Origin: Xenorhabdus ehlersii
Lineage (GTDB): Bacteria; Pseudomonadota; Gammaproteobacteria; Enterobacterales; Enterobacteriaceae
Length of the DNA stretch: 64,000 bases
Assembly (NCBI RefSeq): GCF_003610465.1
Contig: NZ_RAQI01000002.1
Coordinates: 372,001 to 436,000 of the forward strand
Reading direction: 5' to 3'
Shown piece after piece: positions 49,541-56,286 of the stretch (the stretch's first letter is position 1; each line of letters starts with the position of its first letter). The notes under the pieces are model-generated. The model was not told where the DNA came from. It saw only the letters and a program-made list of their open reading frames with translations, and did not search any database. Position numbers and translations under genes: made by a program.

Positions 49541-49740
49541 GGTGTTTCTCTCAGCAATTTGCCAACATCCCAACTGCGCATACTGGTGCGAACCTCTCCC
49601 CCTGTATCCAGAAAAATAGCTGTACCGCGATTACCGTTGTAATCAATGGAATGAAAATGCGTGATACGCGCTAAAACAACTGTTATGGGATACATCTGGC
49701 TACTGACCCCATAGGGTGGAAAATCATAAATTGTCATCAT
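49537..49740 (-). CDS. Small phage protein of unknown function
   Basis: A 67-aa product overlapping the next gene by 4 bp (ATGA). AAGGTGA lies directly upstream; the second ATG (49737) has the better spacing. Sequence (PPYGVSSQMYPITVVLARITHFHSIDYNG) is not recognised. No signal peptide or membrane segment. Confidence 0.6.
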   Translation of the reverse strand: MMTIYDFPPYGVSSQMYPITVVLARITHFHSIDYNGNRGTAIFLDTGGEVRTSMRSWDVGKLLRETP

Positions 49741-49745
49741 TCACC

Positions 49746-50207
49746 TTATTGACATTGTGTTTTGATATAGTCCTGCAACCCCAGAATCATTTGTTCTGAG
49801 GTGGCAATTCGCTGCCTGAGTAACCAATAATTTCGGATAGCGGTGTCTGTAGGTCGGGCGGGGGTTGCATCATCCACGCGGGTGGCGGCAACGGTTTTAG
49901 GCACGGGACATTTGGCCTGGATGTACACCCGCTCAGGATGAACAACAGAATCAGCGTGCAGCCGGTCAATTTCAGATTGGGCATAAGCCAGTTTCTCAGT
50001 ATGTTTGGTATCCAGTTCCTGCAACATATCAATATGCGTGTTCTGGATATGGATAGTGTCGGTCAGTTGCTGGATTTCGCTGGCCTGACGTTCATTGGCG
50101 TGTTTCTGTTTCGCATACTGATTGCTATAGTAGTAACTGCCAAATGAGTTGATGCCTGCAACAACGGCCAGTGCAATCATCGTGTAACCGGTTAATGTGA
50201 ATTTCAT
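49746..50207 (-). CDS. Inner-membrane spanin Rz
   Basis: A 153-aa i-spanin. One N-terminal membrane helix (IALAVVAGINSFGSYYY) is followed by a long periplasmic coiled coil (residues about 30-90) and the conserved end VDDATPARPTDTAIRNYWLLRQRI. With Rz1 it bridges and fuses inner and outer membranes in the last step of lysis. It overlaps the endolysin gene by 4 bp. Confidence 0.88.
   Translation of the reverse strand: MKFTLTGYTMIALAVVAGINSFGSYYYSNQYAKQKHANERQASEIQQLTDTIHIQNTHIDMLQELDTKHTEKLAYAQSEIDRLHADSVVHPERVYIQAKCPVPKTVAATRVDDATPARPTDTAIRNYWLLRQRIATSEQMILGLQDYIKTQCQ
49787..49984 (-). CDS. Outer-membrane lipoprotein spanin Rz1, nested in Rz
   Basis: A 65-aa lipoprotein read in a different frame wholly inside the Rz gene. 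The lipobox LSGC gives a lipidated cysteine at C20, and the mature peptide is proline-rich (PLPPPAWMMQPPPDLQTPLSE), the hallmark of Rz1. The start chosen is the ATG at 49984; a longer frame to 50032 would spoil the lipoprotein signal. Confidence 0.85.
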   Translation of the reverse strand: MPNLKLTGCTLILLFILSGCTSRPNVPCLKPLPPPAWMMQPPPDLQTPLSEIIGYSGSELPPQNK

Positions 50208-50740
50208 TTATCCAGCCCCCAACATGTTAGTGCCGCTTCCTGAGCACGTCGCTCAACCTGACCATAGCAGCCGTTCGCCTGACCTTTGGTTTTACGACAA
50301 TCATGGCCACCATCAAAAATCCAGCGCGGGATCTCAGCACAGGCCCCGCGTTTATCCCCTGCGTTGAGTTTCCGGTAGAACGTGGAGGAAAAGCACCGGG
50401 CGGGGCCGATGTTATACGGGCAAAAACTGGCAATTCCGGCTATCTGAGGCTCTGTCAGTGGCACCTGTACATGGTGTTTTACCCAGTCAATGGCACGCCG
50501 CGCTTCAATCCGGTTTAATGCATCACACTGTTGAGCGGTCAGCGTCATACCCCGACGAACGGGCGCGCCCTGTACCCGTGTGATACCGCGACAAATCGTC
50601 CACATGCCGCCCGCATCCTGATAGGCCGATAGCCGGTTGCCCTCTTTTTCATTGAGAAATTGCGCCAGAATAATCTCCGAACCTGCCCCCGCCAGAATAG
50701 CGGCAATAACCGCCGCACTCAGACGGCTCTTCATCTCCAT
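50204..50740 (-). CDS. Endolysin (GH24 lysozyme with SAR-type N-terminus)
   Basis: A 178-aa muramidase of the P21/R21 kind. The catalytic region EKEGNRLSAYQDAGGMWTICRG carries the Glu/Asp/Thr triad. The N-terminal segment (LSAAVIAAILAGAGSEIIL) is weakly hydrophobic and glycine/alanine-rich, as in signal-arrest-release endolysins exported by the host Sec system. The start at 50740 follows the holin stop by 2 nt. Confidence 0.92.
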   Translation of the reverse strand: MEMKSRLSAAVIAAILAGAGSEIILAQFLNEKEGNRLSAYQDAGGMWTICRGITRVQGAPVRRGMTLTAQQCDALNRIEARRAIDWVKHHVQVPLTEPQIAGIASFCPYNIGPARCFSSTFYRKLNAGDKRGACAEIPRWIFDGGHDCRKTKGQANGCYGQVERRAQEAALTCWGLDK

Positions 50741-50742
50741 GA

Positions 50743-50997
50743 CTAGACGTCCTTGGGCGAACGGGTAATGATTTCTGACAGCGTTTCCGGTGACGCACTG
50801 CGCTCCAGAATGTGCTGCAAGATTTCTGTACGCTTTTTCTGCTCCCGTCGGTTCAGTAGATAGGTCAGCGTTCCCAACAGGATGCTGGCAAATACGCCAA
50901 TCAGAAAGCCCCATTCGTACAGGGATAACCCGGTAAAGAAGGCAATCAGCCCGGAAATACCGTAGGTGGCATGGGAATATTTATCATCAGTGGTCAT
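50743..50997 (-). CDS. Holin (HP1-type, two membrane helices)
   Basis: An 84-aa holin with two membrane segments (about residues 14-26 and 30-48) and a charged cytoplasmic tail (NRREQKKRTEIL). It matches HP1-family holins (KYSHATYG start). It is the first gene of the lysis cluster holin-endolysin-Rz/Rz1 and is preceded by a C-type promoter motif. Confidence 0.88.
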   Translation of the reverse strand: MTTDDKYSHATYGISGLIAFFTGLSLYEWGFLIGVFASILLGTLTYLLNRREQKKRTEILQHILERSASPETLSEIITRSPKDV

Positions 50998-51036
50998 CCC
51001 TGCGGTGCCTCATGTCGCTGCTTAATCAATGAACGC

Positions 51037-51083
51037 AGTGTAGGGCAGGGAAAAAAAGGGAAGCGTTTGAAGGGGTTCAGCAG
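51037..51083 (-). promoter_or_regulatory. Candidate late promoter before lysis genes (Plys-like)
   Basis: On the minus strand CTGCTGAACCCCTTCAA (51083-51067), then exactly 24 nt, then TACACT (51042-51037). A further arm CTGCTGAA at 51093-51100 forms an inverted repeat with TTCAGCAG at 51076-51083 and could be a second half-site. Confidence 0.75.
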
Positions 51084-51136
51084 GCGACTGACCTGCTGAA
51101 TATGCCATTCAGTGTGTCACAGGTATGAGGGGCATT

Positions 51137-51595
51137 TCAATCAAATAAACGGGATTGCGGTGCCACGTCTGCATCCTGCTCACTGACCAGCTTCCAGCCA
51201 ATGCGATCACTAAAACCATACCGCGGACACAGCAGCGCCATCGCCTGACGGCGGGACAATCCGTCCTGACACAATCCCGCCAGTTCCGCCAGAAAACGGG
51301 CATTGCGCAGGGAACGGAACGCCGCTTCACAACGGGGAATATAAAATGGCGCATCCCCTAAATAGCCCATCAGCGTGTGACACTCCTCGTCAGTCAGTAC
51401 CTCGCGTAACAGGCGATAAACGCCGCCGCTGCGTTCGGCCGCTTTGCCGGTTTTAGCGGACAGGGTCACGCCCCCAAAACGGCTAACCAGGCGGGCGGTG
51501 GCCGGATAGCCAATCACCTCGATCAATTGCAGGGCGGAATCCGGTAGCAGGGATTCCAGTTGCGCTAATTCGGTGTGTTCAATAATGATCTGCAT
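51137..51595 (-). CDS. Mor/C family transcriptional activator (C-like, late genes)
   Basis: A 152-aa Mor-family activator with the shared pattern IGYPATARLVSRFGGVTL, FYIPRCEAAFR and a C-terminal HTH (SRRQAMALLCPRYGFSDRIGWKLV). In Mu the middle activator Mor switches on C, which in turn activates the late promoters. This gene is first after the middle promoter candidate and before the lysis operon, so it fits C. GGGGAG precedes the ATG at 51595. Confidence 0.88.
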   Translation of the reverse strand: MQIIIEHTELAQLESLLPDSALQLIEVIGYPATARLVSRFGGVTLSAKTGKAAERSGGVYRLLREVLTDEECHTLMGYLGDAPFYIPRCEAAFRSLRNARFLAELAGLCQDGLSRRQAMALLCPRYGFSDRIGWKLVSEQDADVAPQSRLFD

Positions 51596-51604
51596 CGCTC
51601 CCCC

Positions 51605-51639
51605 AAAAACAAAACACCTGCCAAAAAATGGAAGGTGTT
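51605..51639 (-). terminator. Early-operon terminator overlapping the middle promoter start
   Basis: On the minus strand AACACCTTCC pairs with GGCAGGTGTT (51639-51630 with 51622-51613, one mismatch), followed by TTGTTTTT. A transcript from the -10 hexamer at 51646-51641 would begin near 51634, inside the left arm, so it would escape this terminator while readthrough early RNA would not. Confidence 0.75.
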
Positions 51640-51640
51640 C

Positions 51641-51687
51641 AGTATTTCAGGTTTTGCGGCATTAGATAGGTTGAAGGGGTTCAGTGG
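51641..51687 (-). promoter_or_regulatory. Candidate middle promoter before the C-like gene (Pm-like)
   Basis: On the minus strand CCACTGAACCCCTTCAA (51687-51671), then exactly 24 nt, then AATACT (51646-51641). It lies directly after the cargo gene stop codon. The two differing bases at the distal end may separate Mor from C recognition. Confidence 0.75.
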
Positions 51688-52206
51688 TTAGATGTCATTG
51701 GCAATTTTATTTTGAGATAATGCATTTATTTCATCATCAAATTTAGAATCTGTATACATTAGCATAGTAACTTCTTGACCATTACTTTTCTCAACTTTAA
51801 TAATAACCGTGTCATTATCATAACGAACAAAAACAGGCTCACCTGTAGTTAAAGCTCGAACCATTATGTCTTCAGATGTCATTGATGAAGGCAATCCATA
51901 TTTTTTATTTAACGCATCAATTAATGGATTAATATTTGAATCCACACCAATAAGGAATCTCTTAAACTTACCATTCAGGAATGTCGCTATTGCCATAGTT
52001 TTCTTACCTGAAAAATTAAAGTCAAGACAAGAATAAAGTGAGAGTTCTTTTATAGTTGATGCAGGTGGAATTTTTTGAAAATTGCAAAGCTTAGAATTCA
52101 TAAGGTCTTTAACGCTAGAACCAAATTTTACATCTTTGTAACCATCCACAGCCCAAGAACTCAGTGATAATGTTGATAGCATCAGCCCCAGTAAAACACG
52201 TTTCAT
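51688..52206 (-). CDS. AT-rich secreted cargo (moron) protein of unknown function
   Basis: A 172-aa product not recognised. Residues 1-19 are a signal peptide (KRVLLGLMLSTLSLSSWA). The mature part begins VDGYKDVKFGSSVKDLM, has two cysteines (in SKLCNF and YSCLDF) that may form a disulfide, and is otherwise a small alpha/beta protein. The Shine-Dalgarno GGAGGTGAT is a perfect anti-16S match, and the ATG at 52206 is at ideal spacing; upstream GTG/ATG codons overlap it. The gene is clearly richer in A+T than the phage genes on both sides and sits between mor and the middle promoter. Confidence 0.7.
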   Translation of the reverse strand: MKRVLLGLMLSTLSLSSWAVDGYKDVKFGSSVKDLMNSKLCNFQKIPPASTIKELSLYSCLDFNFSGKKTMAIATFLNGKFKRFLIGVDSNINPLIDALNKKYGLPSSMTSEDIMVRALTTGEPVFVRYDNDTVIIKVEKSNGQEVTMLMYTDSKFDDEINALSQNKIANDI

Positions 52207-52221
52207 TTTCATCACCTCCGT

Positions 52222-52674
52222 TTAAAACAAATCACATTGATGATTAAGCGTACCAGAATGTTTGTAACGCGATAAGAGTGACCACGCATGTCTATCACTA
52301 AAACCAAATATAGGACACAGTTTGGAAATTGCCATCAATGCCGAATTCCCCTCATTGAGCAACTGATTGAATTCAGATAAAAATCGCTGGTTACGCCATT
52401 CCCGCATCGCCGCGGCGGCATTGGGGATATATAGCTCTGTCCCCGCAAAATGCTGAGACAAGCATGCTGCCGCCTCTTCACCAATCGCCGCAACCAGCAT
52501 CGCCTGTCTATGTTGGCCTCGTGGGTGTTTTCCACGGCCGAACGGGAATGTAGTGCCGCCAAACACGTCAATTAATTTTAACGTCGCCGGATAGCCAATC
52601 AATGACGCAATATGCCGGAGCGACTCCGGCAATAATGGTTGGATATGTTCCAGTGCTATTGGTTCTTTAGCCAT
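52222..52674 (-). CDS. mor: Mor/C family transcriptional activator (Mor-like, middle genes)
   Basis: A 150-aa Mor-family activator with LIGYPATLKLIDVFGGTTF and an HTH ending ISKLCPIFGFSDRHAWSLL, clearly related to the second activator at 51137. As the last regulatory gene of the early operon it should activate the middle promoter near 51641-51687. It overlaps the upstream gene by 19 bp. Confidence 0.88.
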   Translation of the reverse strand: MAKEPIALEHIQPLLPESLRHIASLIGYPATLKLIDVFGGTTFPFGRGKHPRGQHRQAMLVAAIGEEAAACLSQHFAGTELYIPNAAAAMREWRNQRFLSEFNQLLNEGNSALMAISKLCPIFGFSDRHAWSLLSRYKHSGTLNHQCDLF

Positions 52675-53156
52675 TCTGCACCACCCGGCAAGGTTGCGAC
52701 ATCGACGCCCAGCTTGTGCATCTGCTGAAAATAAGCTTCACGGCTGTCTGAACCCGATACCTGCTGTTTTTCCCGTGCGCGGATATTACTGCCCTGGGCA
52801 AATAACTGTTCTGAGGACTGGTAGACGGTTTTCAGATAGTTATGGTTAGAGAGCGGCTTAGCATCGCCCTGTGCCCGTTTTTCCCGAATGCGCTCAACCG
52901 TTTCACTCAGGGCGTGGGTCAGTACCCGGTTAGCGGGGTAGATTGCCAGCACCTCTTCCGCCAGTTTTAATGCGCGGCTGTTGGACAGGTTCGTTTTACT
53001 TCGGCGAAACAACCCAATATACGCCACCAAATGACGGGCACAATCGCCCTGCAATCCGGTCATTGTTACCAGTAACTGGCGGGCAGCATCATCCTCAAAC
53101 AGGGCATCCAGATGAAAATCAGAATGGCAAATTGGGCAACGACCAATTTTCATCAT
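52656..53156 (-). CDS. Phage protein with N-terminal CPxC zinc-finger-like motif
   Basis: A 166-aa product, family not recognised. The N-terminus RCPICHSDFHLD could hold a metal through C7, C10, H11 and H15. The helical middle (QGDCARHLVAYIGLFRRSKTNLSNSRALKLAEEVLAIY) resembles replication-associated or DNA-binding small phage proteins. It sits between gemA and mor and overlaps both. Confidence 0.65.
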   Translation of the reverse strand: MMKIGRCPICHSDFHLDALFEDDAARQLLVTMTGLQGDCARHLVAYIGLFRRSKTNLSNSRALKLAEEVLAIYPANRVLTHALSETVERIREKRAQGDAKPLSNHNYLKTVYQSSEQLFAQGSNIRAREKQQVSGSDSREAYFQQMHKLGVDVATLPGGAEWLKNQ

Positions 53157-53686
53157 GCTTTCCCCATATTGTACGCATCACACAAGGCATCATACCCCCG
53201 CCGTTCCGGCAGGTGCTGACCTCGCACGTGCATCACTCCCAACATGAGCCGACCGTGCCACTGTTTCAGGGACTCCAAAACCTGACTGGCCAGTGATGCA
53301 TCAAGCCAGCCCACTTCGGCTACACCGACACCGCCGTTGATTTTAGCCGTCTGGCGCTGGACAAACTGGTTAAGCGCGGTTTCAGAGCCATCAATCACAA
53401 ATTTTTGCTGGTGCATTGTGATCCAGATAGCGCGGATTTTGCCGATTTCCGGCACACGATGTTGCCCTTTTAAATTGGGTTTAACCCGCTGTTGAGTGCG
53501 GTTTAAACGCCGTTTAAAGCCACGGGCCACAAAGGCGCTGTAAGCCACTTTCAGCTCGGAATGGGTCATCTTCCCACAAGAGTCTTTGCCTGTGGCAGCC
53601 AGCAGTGCCGAACGGTAGGTGGCGTCATCCAGTTGCTGTTTGTTTTTGGCAATATGGATAAGGCGGATCAGTTGTTGGTTAGTCAT
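53153..53686 (-). CDS. gemA: GemA regulatory protein (Mu gp16, DUF1018)
   Basis: A 177-aa GemA-family protein. In Mu, GemA alters host gene expression and DNA supercoiling during early lytic growth. Family features are LIRLIHIAKNKQQLDDATYRSALLAATGKDSC, GKIRAIWITMHQQKFV and the C-terminal LKQWHGRL. It overlaps the next gene by 4 bp. Confidence 0.9.
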   Translation of the reverse strand: MTNQQLIRLIHIAKNKQQLDDATYRSALLAATGKDSCGKMTHSELKVAYSAFVARGFKRRLNRTQQRVKPNLKGQHRVPEIGKIRAIWITMHQQKFVIDGSETALNQFVQRQTAKINGGVGVAEVGWLDASLASQVLESLKQWHGRLMLGVMHVRGQHLPERRGYDALCDAYNMGKA

Positions 53687-53921
53687 TTTCTACCTCGTCA
53701 TCAAAAGGCAGATCACTAAACTGGCCCCGCGCCAGTATGACACCCGCCCGGAATGCGCTGATTTCGGCGGCCGTTTTAAACTGCAACTTTTTCTTCTGTG
53801 ATGGAAAAAGCATCGCTTTATCCGCAGGTTCAAGTAATAGCTCACAGCCTTCGAGAGCTGTCTCATGCCACTCAACAAGCTCCTGTTTTAACAGCACTAA
53901 ATCCAGATTATCGATGCTCAT
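53679..53921 (-). CDS. Small early phage protein of unknown function
   Basis: An 80-aa acidic product from the ATG at 53921 (GGAG 6 nt upstream). Sequence MSIDNLDLVLLKQELVEWHETALEGCELL is mostly helical. It overlaps gemA by 8 bp and the upstream gene by 14 bp, which supports a real, coupled gene. No family recognised. Confidence 0.65.
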   Translation of the reverse strand: MSIDNLDLVLLKQELVEWHETALEGCELLLEPADKAMLFPSQKKKLQFKTAAEISAFRAGVILARGQFSDLPFDDEVEND

Positions 53922-54216
53922 TATTATCTCCACACGTACAGGTTCCCACGATAGCCCGGAAGAGTGCTGACGGTGCACCCGCCGGATTGATTTCATTCAG
54001 ATTCATCGAATACAGTTTCTTACCGTAACGCACTGAGACCTGCTCACCCTGTATCTGCTCAATACGTCCCTTAACGGTTTTTATTTGGCAGGTGATACGG
54101 TGGCGGTATTCTCGCTGAGTCATTTGAGTAAAAGTCACCCTGTCGCCCACCGATAATACGGAACGATCAACGGATGTATATTTCTCACACACAGGACATT
54201 GGTAACGTGGATTCAT
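53908..54216 (-). CDS. Small early phage protein with zinc-ribbon-like cysteines
   Basis: A 102-aa product with CPVC at residues 7-10 and CTCG near 93, which could form one four-cysteine zinc ribbon around a beta-rich middle (ITCQIKTVKGRIEQIQGEQVSVRYGKKLYSM). The ATG overlaps the stop of the HD gene by 4 bp. Function unknown; possibly nucleic-acid binding. Confidence 0.65.
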   Translation of the reverse strand: MNPRYQCPVCEKYTSVDRSVLSVGDRVTFTQMTQREYRHRITCQIKTVKGRIEQIQGEQVSVRYGKKLYSMNLNEINPAGAPSALFRAIVGTCTCGDNNEHR

Positions 54217-54749
54217 AACGCCCCCGTTAATTCATGGTAGCGGTTCATAAAGGCGGACAGAGCTTGCGGTGGCGTGAGTGGCATGATGGCGATATCGTCA
54301 CTGGCAGTAATCCCCGTCAGGATAGGCCAAGGTTTTCCCGCCGTATCCACTTCTAAATCGCGGCGTTCTGTTGCCAGCATAACCAGATCGGCGTGCTTAA
54401 CTGCATGGCTGAGACCTACAGGCAAACTAAATTTCCGCCGAACAGCAACATCAATTTTTCTTTCGATGATCAGATAAGTGGGCAACAAGCCTTTGAGCGG
54501 GCTGGGAATATCTTTGCAGTAGGCTTCTGCGGCATCATGCAAAAGCCCTTCCAGCGCAAAATCAGGCGGAACAAGCTGGCTAACGTAGATGCTGTGCTGG
54601 GCAACAGAATAAAAGTTTCCAATTTGGCCGTTAAAGCGGCATTCATTCGCCAGACCCTGCGCGATATCGTGAATATCAATATCCGCAGGCGTGACATTGG
54701 AATAGTTCAAATGACGTCCTGTATGGGTTGCAATATAAGAATAAGACAT
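54213..54749 (-). CDS. HD-domain nucleotide phosphohydrolase (YfbR/COG1896-like)
   Basis: A 178-aa HD-superfamily hydrolase. Metal ligands are visible in FYSVAQHS, LLHDAAEAY (HD pair) and the distal KHAD. The opening THTGRHLNYSNVTPADIDIHDIA is typical of phage and bacterial HD (d)NMP/(d)NTP hydrolases. It may adjust nucleotide pools during replication. The same fold includes the dATPase DatZ of 2-aminoadenine phages, but no PurZ is present here, so base replacement is not supported. Confidence 0.82.
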   Translation of the reverse strand: MSYSYIATHTGRHLNYSNVTPADIDIHDIAQGLANECRFNGQIGNFYSVAQHSIYVSQLVPPDFALEGLLHDAAEAYCKDIPSPLKGLLPTYLIIERKIDVAVRRKFSLPVGLSHAVKHADLVMLATERRDLEVDTAGKPWPILTGITASDDIAIMPLTPPQALSAFMNRYHELTGAL

Positions 54750-54776
54750 AACTTCCTCATCAATTAGGCTGAATTT

Positions 54777-54809
54777 TGGCGTAAGCCAGCCCCTGGCAGA
54801 TTTACGCCA
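54777..54809 (+). terminator. Long hairpin with plus-strand U-run inside the early operon
   Basis: TGGCGTAA (54777-54784) pairs with TTACGCCA (54802-54809), with an inner GCCAG/CTGGC stem. TTTTT follows on the plus strand, so it looks like a terminator against the direction of the early operon. Confidence 0.5.
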
Positions 54810-54842
54810 TTTTTAAAAATTATTAATTTTCAGTTTGTTACA

Positions 54843-55031
54843 TTAAGCCGGTGTTAAATGTTCAATTCGGACTAAATAAGGTTCGGTACTGATTTCCACC
54901 ACGGTCATATTATTTAAGTCCTGCGCCCGCTCAATCGTTCTGACGGTCTGGCCGCCCCGTAAAACCCGGTTAGGCTGATAGATAAAACAGTGCCCTATCG
55001 GGAAACGCTGGTTAAACTGCTGCGCTTTCAT
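54843..55031 (-). CDS. Small early phage protein of unknown function
   Basis: A 62-aa product (MKAQQFNQRFPIGHCFIYQPNRVLRGGQTVRTIERAQDL) with a beta-rich pattern resembling small phage proteins that lie near the A/B region of Mu-like elements. Its ATG overlaps the stop of the tiny upstream frame (ATGA). Confidence 0.65.
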   Translation of the reverse strand: MKAQQFNQRFPIGHCFIYQPNRVLRGGQTVRTIERAQDLNNMTVVEISTEPYLVRIEHLTPA

Positions 55032-55117
55032 CCGGCTTTCCCCATTCCCTGGTGGCGGCGTTTTGACAAAATGCGCAGCGCCGTTCTGCCCAGATACGTG
55101 CCATTGCGTCCGGCCAT
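55028..55117 (-). CDS. Tiny basic peptide, possible gene
   Basis: A 29-aa frame (MAGRNGTYLGRTALRILSKR...) with GGGGGTG just upstream, starting 1 nt after the upstream stop and overlapping the next ATG. The tight coupling suggests it is translated. It is too short for family assignment. Confidence 0.4.
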   Translation of the reverse strand: MAGRNGTYLGRTALRILSKRRHQGMGKAG

Positions 55118-55118
55118 C

Positions 55119-55757
55119 TCACACCCCCGCGATATCGAGAGCAATGGGGCGGTACTGGTCAGTATCCCTGATACGCTCATACACCCGCAGATAGGATTTA
55201 CTGCCCACCACCTGCAACGCCTCACCAATGGCCATCATGGCTCTACCCCAGCGCTCATCGTCGATATCCAGACGACGCAGTGCCAGTACGCGCCCGGTGT
55301 TAATCTCACCTTCTTTGTCAGTGATAAAGGCCTGATTAATCAGCACCTGAATTTCCGGGCGGGCATTTTCCGTCCAGTCTGCCAGACATTCATCAATCAG
55401 GGCCTTGGCTGCCTGCAAACGTTCATCAAAGGCAATTCTGTCCTGCATGGCACGCTGGATTTTGTAGTCCCCATCGTAGGAATACAGCGTGACATTGCCT
55501 TTTTTGCCGCCTTTGACTGCGCCGTACTTTTCGGCAGAGAGATCAACAAACGCCTGTATATCCGCAAATCCCCGTAATTTCAGCTCTTCGAGCACTTCAT
55601 TCGCCCGAAAAGCCATCTGCACAAGCTCCCCTACCAGCGCGTCACGCTCAAAGTCGATTTCTTTGATGATTTCCACCGGAGTCAACACCCCTTTCGCATC
55701 AATCCAATAGCCGTCCGGTGCGGATTTTTTAGTAAATTGTTGTATTTTCGTTGACAT
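55119..55757 (-). CDS. DUF3164 family phage protein
   Basis: A 212-aa DUF3164 protein, common in early regions of Mu-like phages. Conserved parts are APDGYWIDAKGVLTPVEIIKEID, FVDLSAEKYGAVKGGKKGNVTLYSYDGDYKIQRA and GEINTGRVLALRRLDI. The family has no proven function. Confidence 0.88.
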   Translation of the reverse strand: MSTKIQQFTKKSAPDGYWIDAKGVLTPVEIIKEIDFERDALVGELVQMAFRANEVLEELKLRGFADIQAFVDLSAEKYGAVKGGKKGNVTLYSYDGDYKIQRAMQDRIAFDERLQAAKALIDECLADWTENARPEIQVLINQAFITDKEGEINTGRVLALRRLDIDDERWGRAMMAIGEALQVVGSKSYLRVYERIRDTDQYRPIALDIAGV

Positions 55758-55780
55758 GTTTTTTCCTGATTACGTTAAAG

Positions 55781-55987
55781 TTAGTGAAGATTATGTTGTG
55801 TGGCTGCCTGATGCATGACCAAACCTTCGCTATGGTTCTTAAGCAATTCACCAATCGCACTGTACAAATTTTCGGCTGCACGGTATTCCTGGTGGGTGAA
55901 TTCCCCGGCAACGGCTGCGCCTGCTTGCAGCTCATGCCGCAATTCCCCCGACTCACTGGTAATTAAGATCTCAATTTTTACTGCCAT
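55781..55987 (-). CDS. Small early phage protein of unknown function
   Basis: A 68-aa acidic product from the ATG at 55987 (AAGGGG 10 nt upstream). Sequence MAVKIEILITSESGELRHELQAGAAVAGEF has a beta strand then helices. The longer frame to 56104 overlaps the upstream gene without support. Confidence 0.6.
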   Translation of the reverse strand: MAVKIEILITSESGELRHELQAGAAVAGEFTHQEYRAAENLYSAIGELLKNHSEGLVMHQAATQHNLH

Positions 55988-56000
55988 GATATTGCGCCCC

Positions 56001-56276
56001 TTAATGTAAAGATTCCGACCAATAAACCTGACAACCATCCTGATTAAAAATTCCCTGTTTAAACTGCCCCTGACCAAAATGCAGATAAGCGGCCTGACCA
56101 TCACGGATTAACTGCTCACAATAGGCGTGACGGACAATGTGAATACGGGGCCTGTTATCCCGCATCATCACACTCAGCACGGTGATCCCCCGCTCAGATA
56201 ACGCGGTGACCACCGATTCCGCCTGAATCAGGGCAGACAGCAATTGGTTATTCTGGGTATTCAAATCAATTAACAT
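56001..56276 (-). CDS. Small early phage protein of unknown function
   Basis: A 91-aa product (MLIDLNTQNNQLLSALIQAESVVTAL..., then beta-rich RPRIHIVRHAYCEQL). GAGGT lies just before the ATG. Located directly after the B-like gene. No family recognised. Confidence 0.62.
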   Translation of the reverse strand: MLIDLNTQNNQLLSALIQAESVVTALSERGITVLSVMMRDNRPRIHIVRHAYCEQLIRDGQAAYLHFGQGQFKQGIFNQDGCQVYWSESLH

Positions 56277-56286
56277 ATGTACCTCA

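Noticed and set aside
54213-54749. 2-aminoadenine (Z-genome) biosynthesis because of the DatZ-like HD hydrolase
   Set aside because: No PurZ-type succinoaminodeoxyadenylate synthase and no dedicated polymerase in the prophage.
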